64,000 nt of DNA from Rubrivivax sp. (lineage in GTDB: Bacteria > Pseudomonadota > Gammaproteobacteria > Burkholderiales > Burkholderiaceae_C): the NCBI GenBank assembly GCA_030653385.1, contig JAURZM010000056.1, forward strand, positions 37,664 to 101,663. Reading direction: 5' to 3'. The translations under genes and the position numbers were made by a program. Of this stretch, positions 9,581 to 15,772 are shown piece after piece. The notes below the pieces were generated by a model. That model had not been told where the DNA came from, did no database searches, and worked only from the letters and a program-made list of their open reading frames with translations. How positions within the stretch are numbered: the first letter of the stretch is position 1; every line of letters starts with the position of its first letter.

Positions 9581-10218
9581 AGGGGCTCAGTTCCTGGGCG
9601 GCGGTGGCCGCCGTCGTGGCGCTGGCCAGCTGGGCCGGCGGCTCGTTTTCGCAGAAGCCGGCACCCGCAGCGGCAGCGCCGTTGCCGGCCGGCCTGGCCA
9701 AGGCCACCTTCGCCGGCGGCTGTTTCTGGTGTGTCGAGTCCGATTTCGACAAGGTGCCGGGTGTGGTGTCCACCACCAGCGGCTACATCGGCGGCACGGT
9801 GGCCAACCCCACCTACCAGCAGGTGTCGGGCAACGGCACCGGCCACGCCGAGGCGGTGGAAATTGTCTTTGACCCGGCCAAGGTCAGCTACGAACAGCTG
9901 CTGGAAAAATACTGGCGCACCATCGACCCCACCACCAAGGACCGCCAGTTCTGCGACGCCGGCAGCCCTTACCGCACGGCCATCTTCACGCACGGCCCGC
10001 AGCAGGCGGCGGCGGCGCAGGCGTCCAAGTTGGCACTGGACAAGAGCAAGCCCTTCCCGCAGCCCATCGTCACCACGATCGAGCCGGCCGGCCCCTTTTA
10101 CCTGGCCGAGGCCTACCACCAAGACTACTACCTGAAGAACCCGGTGCGCTACAAGTACTACCGCACGTCCTGCGGGCGGGACAGCCGGCTGAAGGAGCTG
10201 TGGGGCACGGCGCCCTGA
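9577..10218 (+). CDS. msrA: Exported methionine-S-sulfoxide reductase
   Basis: A 213-residue MsrA with an N-terminal hydrophobic signal (about residues 6-22) and an Ala/Pro-rich stretch before the catalytic domain. The GGCFWCVE motif holds the catalytic Cys49; a C-terminal TSCGRD cysteine could resolve the disulfide. It starts inside the msrB stop (ATGA). Together the pair covers both sulfoxide stereoisomers in the periplasm. The reductant is not encoded in the window. A Sec signal here contrasts with the Tat signal of its partner. Confidence 0.92.
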   Translation: MKGLSSWAAVAAVVALASWAGGSFSQKPAPAAAAPLPAGLAKATFAGGCFWCVESDFDKVPGVVSTTSGYIGGTVANPTYQQVSGNGTGHAEAVEIVFDPAKVSYEQLLEKYWRTIDPTTKDRQFCDAGSPYRTAIFTHGPQQAAAAQASKLALDKSKPFPQPIVTTIEPAGPFYLAEAYHQDYYLKNPVRYKYYRTSCGRDSRLKELWGTAP

Positions 10219-10413
10219 GTTCGGCGTGGGGGCTGTGGCCAGTGGGGCAGTGCGTGCTGCGACTGCACGCCACTTCTTGACTCCCCGGAATGAGGGGAAA
10301 CCAGAGCCGGTGCGCCCCCCGGCGGCGCCATCGGCGGTATTCTCGGCATTCGGTTTGCTGTGCCTTGGCAGGGCAGCCGGTCGGTTCTGGCGCCAGGCTG
10401 CGGCTGCTTCGGG

Positions 10414-10430
10414 TGTGGGAGAACTTTACA
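10414..10430 (+). promoter_or_regulatory. 17-bp activator-type box shared with the PEP-CTERM promoter
   Basis: TGTGGG-AGAAC-TTTACA. The only close counterpart I found in the window is TGTCGG-CAGGG-TTTACA upstream of the PEP-CTERM gene (29830-29846, minus strand), in the same orientation relative to its promoter. Here the box ends 94 bases before the -24/-12 promoter, against 63 bases there. Such placement fits an enhancer site for a sigma-54 activator; PrsR (23583-24944) is the obvious candidate. Binding is inferred. Confidence 0.6.
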
Positions 10431-10524
10431 GTTCCAACCCCAGGCACCCAAAGGCTTCTGCGCATCAGGCCCGAAGTTTGTCCAAGTTGTTGAATTGAAT
10501 CACAATTTTCTGAATGCCTTTAGA

Positions 10525-10540
10525 GGGCATGCGGATTGCT
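10525..10540 (+). promoter_or_regulatory. Sigma-54 (-24/-12) promoter of the Tat-signal protein gene
   Basis: GGGCATG-CGGA-TTGCT compared with the consensus TGGCACG-N4-TTGCW: the invariant GG and GC are separated by exactly 10 bases and the -12 half is perfect. Transcription would start near 10551, leaving a 45-base leader before ATG 10596. No better sigma-70 promoter is visible in the region. Confidence 0.65.
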
Positions 10541-10595
10541 TGCCAACCGGCGATCTTGTGAATTCCGCCAGCCAGTCCTTGCCAAGGTGCCGCAC

Positions 10596-11255
10596 ATGAA
10601 TGACCAGTCTCCATCGAACCCAGCCCAGGGGCAGCCCGCGGCCGAAGCTGCGACGGATGCTGCCAACTCCATCCTGCAGCGCCGTCGCCTTTTGCGTGCG
10701 GTGGGCGCCACTGGGGCCATTGCCGGTGTCGGCCTGCCTTTTTCCGCACACGCCACCAGCCGGCCGCACTGCGTCAAGAGCACCAAGAAGTATCACGCCA
10801 CCGCGTCTTCGGTGGGCTCGATGATCGGGTCGGTAACGGGCACGACGCCGCCGGTGGCGGGCTTTCGTTGTTCGCACTACACCAGCGCCGGCAACTGGGG
10901 TACTGGCTGGACCAACGGCAAGGGCCGTAGCGTGACCTACCACAGCTGCGCAAATCCTGGCGCGGCGGATGTCGACAAGATGAAGTTCTGGGTCGTTTTC
11001 GAGCTGGGTAATCCCGGCGCTGGTACGGCCAAAGATCGCACATGCGTTGACATCATCAACAGCTACTCCACGTCCGACGAAGCGGTCTGGCTCACGGCCC
11101 TGTTCAATGCCAACAAGCGCAGCCCCTTCACCTACACGCCTTCAAACGTGGTGGACCTGTACAACAACAAAAACCCGCTGATGGGCGGCATGACGCAGTC
11201 GGGCCTGAGTGCCAAGGCCTTGATGCTATTCAGGGACTACCTCTCCGACCTCTGA
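10596..11255 (+). CDS. Tat-signal protein of unknown function heading the HprK/PqqD cassette
   Basis: A 219-residue protein I do not recognise. Residues 28-52 look like a twin-arginine signal (QRRRLLRAVGATG, hydrophobic core, then AHA as cleavage site). The mature part has four cysteines (PHCV, FRCSH, HSCAN, RTCVD), enough for two disulfides, and is rich in Gly, Asn, Ser and Thr. There is no PEP-CTERM-like tail. It is preceded by a sigma-54 promoter and followed after 6 bases by the PqqD-like gene. As the only exported protein of the cassette it may be the target of the modification enzymes or a structural surface protein; both are inference. ATG 10596 preferred over an upstream TTG. Confidence 0.75.
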   Translation: MNDQSPSNPAQGQPAAEAATDAANSILQRRRLLRAVGATGAIAGVGLPFSAHATSRPHCVKSTKKYHATASSVGSMIGSVTGTTPPVAGFRCSHYTSAGNWGTGWTNGKGRSVTYHSCANPGAADVDKMKFWVVFELGNPGAGTAKDRTCVDIINSYSTSDEAVWLTALFNANKRSPFTYTPSNVVDLYNNKNPLMGGMTQSGLSAKALMLFRDYLSDL

Positions 11256-11261
11256 GCCCGC

Positions 11262-11579
11262 GTGCCTGAGGCACCGCGCCCGGCCGCTGCCCAGCCGGCC
11301 TGGCAGCTGAATCCCCTGGTTGAACTGCACTGGCGTGTCTTGGGCGACAGCTGTGTGGTGTTGGAAGCCGTGTCGGGCGAAACGGCCACCGCCGACGCGC
11401 TTGAAGCGGCCACCCTGGCGTGTTTCGAGACCGCGCCGCACACACTCGATCAATTGGTGGCGGCCCTGGCATCCGACCTGTCGGTCGAGCCCAATCCCGA
11501 GCTGCAGGACAAGGCTTCCGGCCTCGTGCAGCAGTTCCTGGCGACCGGCTGGCTTCAGGAGCTAGAGTCCGGCGGATGA
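11262..11579 (+). CDS. PqqD-like protein of the HPr-rel-A type system
   Basis: A 105-residue protein with the size and layout of PqqD/RiPP recognition elements: an N-terminal beta region (WQLNPLVELHWRVLGDSCVVLE), then GETATADALEAATLACFE and a winged-helix-like C-terminal half ending in a FLATGWLQEL strand. Such proteins hold a peptide or protein substrate for a tailoring enzyme. It starts with GTG 11262, 6 bases after the previous stop, and its stop overlaps the kinase start (ATGA). I recall families named HPr-rel-A system PqqD family protein; I assign it by neighbourhood and fold pattern. Confidence 0.65.
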   Translation: MPEAPRPAAAQPAWQLNPLVELHWRVLGDSCVVLEAVSGETATADALEAATLACFETAPHTLDQLVAALASDLSVEPNPELQDKASGLVQQFLATGWLQELESGG

Positions 11580-12487
11580 TCGCCCAGCTCTCCGGCCGGG
11601 AGCTCGCTTCGTGTCTCGCCGGCCCGGGGCTGGCTTTCAGGACCGGCCCGTTCTCTGTCCGTGTCCACTCCAACGTCCAGCACATCAGCGACGGCCTGCA
11701 GCTGCTGTACGGCAACTATCCGCTCGTCGCCGAAGATGCCTTCTGCGATTTCGACCTCGAAGTGCTGAAGCCCGCCGGCCTGCGCGGCCATGTGCGGCCC
11801 CAGGTGCGCTTTCGTTTCGACGGCAACAACACCTTCGAGCCGCTGCCGCTGGCGCACGCTTTTCCGCTCTTCGAGTGGGCGATGAACTGGTGCATTTCCA
11901 CCCACGTCAACCACTGCCTGCTGATCCATGCGGCGGTGGTCGAACGGGGTGGCCGGGCGCTCATCCTGCCAGCGCCCCCGGGCTCGGGCAAGAGCACCTT
12001 GTGTGCTGCGCTGGTGCACCGCGGTTGGCGGCTGATGTCCGACGAAGTGGCGCTGGTGCCCTTCGACGGCACCGGCCTGTTGGCCCTGGCGCGGCCCATC
12101 AGCCTGAAAAACGAGTCGATCGACGTCATGCGCCGCTTCGTGCCCGGCGCCACCTTCAACATACCTTCGCACAACACCAGCAAGGGCACGGTCACGCACA
12201 TGCTGGCGCCGCCCGATCACGTGGCACGGGTGCAGGAAACGGCAGCGCCGGCGTGGGTGGTGTTTCCGCGCTGGCAGGCCGGGGCCGACGCGCAGTTGAC
12301 ACCCCGCGAGCGGGCCGACACGGTGCTCGACCTGGCCCGCAACAGCTTCAACTACGGCGTGCTGGGCCGGCAGGGCTTCGACACGATGTGCCAGTTGGTG
12401 CAGGCCTGCAGCTGCCACGACTTTGTCTACAGCCAGCTCGACGACGCCATCGCGGTCTTCGACGCACTGGCCAGCGGCCGCGCATGA
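11576..12487 (+). CDS. HprK-related kinase A
   Basis: A 303-residue protein with the P-loop LPAPPGSGKSTL (about 131-142) and a following SDEVALVPF (about 155-163) that resembles the Walker B region of HPr kinase/phosphorylases. The N-terminal half has no HprK N domain. It is coupled by ATGA overlaps to the PqqD-like gene before and the nucleotidyltransferase after. HprK homologues paired with PqqD-like proteins in lasso-peptide clusters phosphorylate peptide serines, so protein or peptide phosphorylation is plausible; the substrate here is unknown. No PTS HPr gene is nearby, arguing against carbon-catabolite control. Confidence 0.72.
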   Translation: MIAQLSGRELASCLAGPGLAFRTGPFSVRVHSNVQHISDGLQLLYGNYPLVAEDAFCDFDLEVLKPAGLRGHVRPQVRFRFDGNNTFEPLPLAHAFPLFEWAMNWCISTHVNHCLLIHAAVVERGGRALILPAPPGSGKSTLCAALVHRGWRLMSDEVALVPFDGTGLLALARPISLKNESIDVMRRFVPGATFNIPSHNTSKGTVTHMLAPPDHVARVQETAAPAWVVFPRWQAGADAQLTPRERADTVLDLARNSFNYGVLGRQGFDTMCQLVQACSCHDFVYSQLDDAIAVFDALASGRA

Positions 12488-13632
12488 CGGGCGCCCCGAA
12501 GAGCGCCACGAAGAGCGCCGCCACAGGCGACCTGCTGTCGGGCCTGTGGACCCTGACCGAGCCGCCGCGGCTGACGCCGCGCCAGTGGGAACTGCTGCTG
12601 TCACAGGCCAGGCGCTGTCGCCTGGACGCACGTTTGGCGCGGCACTTCAAGGACAAGGGCTGGCTGGACGGCGTACCCAGCCAGCCCCGCCTGCACCTGC
12701 AAAGCGCAACGCTGGCCGCCGAGCGCCAGCGCCAGCAGGTGCGCTGGGAAACCGACCGCCTGCGCGCGGCGCTGCGCGACCTGCCCAGCCCCGTGGTGCT
12801 GCTGAAGGGCGCCGCCTACGTGGCGCTGGACCTGCCGCCCGCACGTGGCCGCCTGTTCACCGACGTCGACATCCTGGTCGACAAGGCCGGCATCGGGGCG
12901 GCCGAACTGTTGCTGATGGCCGCCGGTTGGGTGCACGAAGCGCTGGACCCCTACGACGAGCGGTACTACCGCCAATGGATGCACGAGCTGCCGCCGCTGA
13001 AACACGTCTGGCGTCACACCTGGCTCGATGTTCACCACACCATCACGCCGCCCACCTCGCGCTTTGCGGTGGACGGCAGCCTTCTGCTGCAAGCGGCGCG
13101 GCCCTTGCCCGGTTCACAACCCGGCGCGCAGCTGGCCACGCTGGCCCCTGTCGACATGGTGCTGCACAGCGCCGTGCACCTGATGCAGGAAGGCGACTTT
13201 TCGGCCGGCCTGCGTGACCTGCTCGACCTGAACGACCTGCTGCAGCACTTTGGCGTGCAGCCCGGTTTCTGGCCTCAACTGTTCGATCGCGCCCAGGAAC
13301 TGCACATCGGCACCGCGCTTTTCCATGTGCTGGTGCAGGTGCGCAGGCTCTTCGGCACCGCGCCGCCCGCCGAGCTGGCACCGCGGGTGGACGAGCTGGC
13401 CCGTGGCTGGCCGTCCACGGTCCTGATGCCCGCGCTGCTGGCCATTGCCTTGCGCCCCCCGCACCCCAGTTGCAACTCGGCCGCCAGCGGCCTGGCGCGC
13501 TGGCTGCTGTACGTGCGTTCACACGGGCTTCGCATGCCCTGGTACCAGATCGTGCCCCACCTGCTGCGCAAGGCCTGGACACGCACGCGGACTCGTCTGC
13601 AGGCGCCTGCCGCAGGCGCCGCAAAGCTCTGA
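12484..13632 (+). CDS. Nucleotidyltransferase family protein (NTP_transf_5-like)
   Basis: A 382-residue protein with the pol-beta-type nucleotidyltransferase signature: LLKGAAY at 106-112 and GRLFTDVDILVD at 122-133, giving metal-binding Asp127 and Asp129. The rest is helical, with a His-rich WLDVHHTI segment. Starts inside the kinase stop (ATGA). Members of this family often sit with PqqD-like and HprK-like proteins; they may transfer a nucleotide or use sugar-nucleotide substrates. Target unknown. Last gene of the cassette. Confidence 0.68.
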   Translation: MTGAPKSATKSAATGDLLSGLWTLTEPPRLTPRQWELLLSQARRCRLDARLARHFKDKGWLDGVPSQPRLHLQSATLAAERQRQQVRWETDRLRAALRDLPSPVVLLKGAAYVALDLPPARGRLFTDVDILVDKAGIGAAELLLMAAGWVHEALDPYDERYYRQWMHELPPLKHVWRHTWLDVHHTITPPTSRFAVDGSLLLQAARPLPGSQPGAQLATLAPVDMVLHSAVHLMQEGDFSAGLRDLLDLNDLLQHFGVQPGFWPQLFDRAQELHIGTALFHVLVQVRRLFGTAPPAELAPRVDELARGWPSTVLMPALLAIALRPPHPSCNSAASGLARWLLYVRSHGLRMPWYQIVPHLLRKAWTRTRTRLQAPAAGAAKL

Positions 13633-13643
13633 GCGCCGGGTCG

Positions 13644-13666
13644 GGCGGCCGCGCTGAAAGGCCGCC
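13644..13666 (+). terminator. Possible terminator hairpin after the HprK/PqqD cassette
   Basis: A perfect 7-bp stem GGCGGCC / GGCCGCC with a 9-base loop lies 11 bases after the nucleotidyltransferase stop. No T-tract follows, so it may only pause transcription or protect the 3' end. Confidence 0.35.
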
Positions 13667-13707
13667 AAGCCGGCTACGATTTGCCAAAGCCAAGGAAAGC
13701 TGCCCCC

Positions 13708-14328
13708 ATGCAAATCGTCTGCCTCGATCTCGAAGGTGTGTTGGTGCCCGAGATCTGGATCGCCTTCTCCCAGCGCACCGGCATTGCCGAGTTCAGCCGC
13801 ACCACACGCGACGAGCCCGACTACGACAAGCTGATGCGCTTTCGCCTGGGCCTGCTGCGCCAGCACGGCCTGAAACTGGCAGACATCCAGGCCGTCATCG
13901 GTGGCATGGCGCCGATGGACGGGGCGCGCGACTTCCTGGACGATTTGCGCAGCCGCTACCAGGTGGTCATCCTGTCGGACACTTTCTACGAATTTGCCGA
14001 CCCCTTGATGGCCCAGCTGGGCCGGCCCACCTTGTTCTGCCACCGCCTGGTGGTGGACGCCGAAGGCTTCGTCGCGAACTACGAGCTGCGCCAGACCAAC
14101 CCCAAATTCCACGCCGTCAAGGCGCTGCAAAGCCTGAACTACACGGTCATAGCCGCCGGGGATTCCTTCAACGACACCGGCATGCTGGGCGCGGCGGATG
14201 CGGGCTTTTTCATCCACCCGCCGCCAGGTATCGTGGCGCAGTTTCCGCAGTTCCCGGTCAACCACAGCTATGCCGAACTGAAGGCCGCGATCGACGGTGC
14301 CGCCGCGCGGCTGACCGCGCGGCGGTGA
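13708..14328 (+). CDS. thrH: Phosphoserine phosphatase / homoserine phosphotransferase
   Basis: A 206-residue HAD-superfamily protein of the ThrH type (usual length about 205). Motif I is DLEGVLVPEIW, motif II lies in VVILSDTFYEF, and motif III/IV in AAGDSFNDTGML. It moves the phosphate of phosphoserine to water or to homoserine, linking serine and threonine metabolism. Start ATG 13708 lies just before motif I; a TTG nine codons upstream is unlikely. It stands alone between two unrelated cassettes. Confidence 0.88.
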   Translation: MQIVCLDLEGVLVPEIWIAFSQRTGIAEFSRTTRDEPDYDKLMRFRLGLLRQHGLKLADIQAVIGGMAPMDGARDFLDDLRSRYQVVILSDTFYEFADPLMAQLGRPTLFCHRLVVDAEGFVANYELRQTNPKFHAVKALQSLNYTVIAAGDSFNDTGMLGAADAGFFIHPPPGIVAQFPQFPVNHSYAELKAAIDGAAARLTARR

Positions 14329-14403
14329 CCGGAGCGCGGCGCGCACAGGCATCATCGCGCAGCGCCGATCAGCAGGCGAACACACGGTGGAGGACCGTCA
14401 ACG

Positions 14404-15213
14404 ATGTGGACCCTGAAAGTTGTCAAGGGGGCTGAGCTGGCCGACAAGCTGGCCATCGAGGTGAAGCTGCCCGAGCCCTTGTCGCGCTTCACCGTCGGCC
14501 GCGACCTGGGCAATGGCTGGGCGATTGCCGACCGCACGCTGGCCATCTCGGCGCGCCACTGCGAGATCGTGGGCACCGCGGCGGGCCCGGCGCTGCGCGA
14601 CCTGTCCACCAACGGCACCTTCGTCAACGGCGCGGCCTCGCGCTTGGCCGGTGAACACCTGCTGCGCGATGGGGACCGCATCGAGCTGGGGCCTTTCGAC
14701 ATCCTGGTGTCGGGCCCGCCCATGGCCGATCGGCCTGTGGTGGTGCAAGCGAGCGCATCCGCAGCCTTGCCTGCATCCGCACCAGCGGGCCGCAGCGCCG
14801 GCGTCATGGACACCGCGCCCCAGCGCGGAGGTGACCCGGCCGCGATGCTGGCGATGGGTGGCGGCTACGAAAAAGTCGGCCTGACGGAAATCCTGCGCGC
14901 CGCGCCGCCATCGGACGACTCGGGGCTGGACATGACCCGCATCCGCGTCGCGCCGCCGGTGTTGCGGCCCGCGAGTACCGCCCGGGCGGGTGCAGTTGCA
15001 GCGCCAGCGTCCGTCACACCGCCGAGCGTGGCGCCCGCGAAGCCAGGTGCCGGCTTGGAAGAAGCCCTGGCCCGCGGCCTGGGCGTGCCAGTCCAGGCGC
15101 TGCAAGGCCGTGACCTGCTGCGTCTGGTCGAAGAGCTTGCGGCAGTCGCGCGCCTGGGTCAGACCGCGCTGCGGGGTCTTCCCGACCCGGCAGACAAACC
15201 ACCGCCTCGCTGA
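14404..15213 (+). CDS. FHA-domain protein
   Basis: A 269-residue cytoplasmic protein. Residues 1-103 form a forkhead-associated domain with the phosphothreonine-binding residues in place (GR at 32-33, Ser49, RH at 51-52, STNGTFVNG at 68-76). A low-complexity Ala/Pro linker follows, and the last 55 residues are a helical segment (GAGLEEALARGLGVP...) similar in position to the C-terminus of FHA proteins of type VI secretion, but no such genes are nearby. It precedes a cyclic-nucleotide-binding protein and a membrane redox fusion, so it may recruit a phosphorylated partner to that complex. Function inferred only. Confidence 0.75.
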   Translation: MWTLKVVKGAELADKLAIEVKLPEPLSRFTVGRDLGNGWAIADRTLAISARHCEIVGTAAGPALRDLSTNGTFVNGAASRLAGEHLLRDGDRIELGPFDILVSGPPMADRPVVVQASASAALPASAPAGRSAGVMDTAPQRGGDPAAMLAMGGGYEKVGLTEILRAAPPSDDSGLDMTRIRVAPPVLRPASTARAGAVAAPASVTPPSVAPAKPGAGLEEALARGLGVPVQALQGRDLLRLVEELAAVARLGQTALRGLPDPADKPPPR

Positions 15214-15304
15214 AGGCGCCAGCGCATCCATCGCATCAGCAGCGCTGCCTGGCAACGGGCGGTCGATGCAAGAACCGAGTCCCAGCACCGCGCAGGAGAG
15301 CCCG

Positions 15305-15772
15305 ATGAGCGACTTCTTCAGCTACCAGGCCAAGCCGGAACCCGCCACGGCCGCGCCAGCGGCGGAGCCGGCCCAGGCCATCCTGGCCGACCTGAGTGGC
15401 GAAGACTGGGAGCAGCTGATCCGTTTTGCGGCGCGGCGCCGCTTTGCGGCCGGCGCGGTGCTGGTGCAGGCAGGCGAAAGCGACCGTGCGCTGCACTTCA
15501 TTGCCAGCGGCCAGGTGGAACTTCAGGGCCCCGGCACCCCGCGCGCGGTGCGCGGCGAAGGTGAGGTCTTCGGTCTGCTGAGCTTTCTCGACGGCGCGCC
15601 CAGTGCCGTGACGGCCACCGTGGCGCCGGGCGGCCCGGCCGAGCTGCTGCGCATCACGCCCGAAGCCTTGCAGCAGCTGGCCGCCTGGCAGCCCCGCATC
15701 GCGATGCAGCTGTTGCGCGACCTGGGCGCCCATGTGGCGGCCCGTCTGCGGCGCCTGCAAGCGGCCGACTGA
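15305..15772 (+). CDS. Cyclic nucleotide-binding domain protein without HTH
   Basis: A 155-residue protein that is essentially one cNMP-binding domain (FAAGAVLVQAGESD, LHFIASGQVEL, GEVFGLLSFLDGAPSAVTATV) with a short Ala/Pro N-terminus. The phosphate-binding cassette normally reads GE-x-x-x-x-R-x-A; here GLLSFLDGAPSAVTA replaces the arginine, so ligand binding may be changed or lost. There is no DNA-binding domain, so it is not a CRP-type regulator. GGAG 8 bases before ATG 15305 sets the start. The stop overlaps the following gene (TGATG), implying a functional link with the redox fusion. Confidence 0.78.
   Translation: MSDFFSYQAKPEPATAAPAAEPAQAILADLSGEDWEQLIRFAARRRFAAGAVLVQAGESDRALHFIASGQVELQGPGTPRAVRGEGEVFGLLSFLDGAPSAVTATVAPGGPAELLRITPEALQQLAAWQPRIAMQLLRDLGAHVAARLRRLQAAD

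Larger units (their letters stand above)
10219..10595 (+). other. 377-bp intergenic region with hairpins and regulatory sites
   Basis: No gene seen. After msrA there is a hairpin with stem GTGCGTGC/GCACGC at 10250-10273 (one bulge) followed by TTCTT, a possible weak terminator, then CCCC-N7-GGGG at 10282-10296. The right half is markedly AT-richer and carries the 17-bp box at 10414-10430 and the -24/-12 promoter at 10525-10540 listed separately. The sequence GAACT-TTAC-AGTTC (10421-10434) forms a perfect small inverted repeat overlapping the box. Confidence 0.6.
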
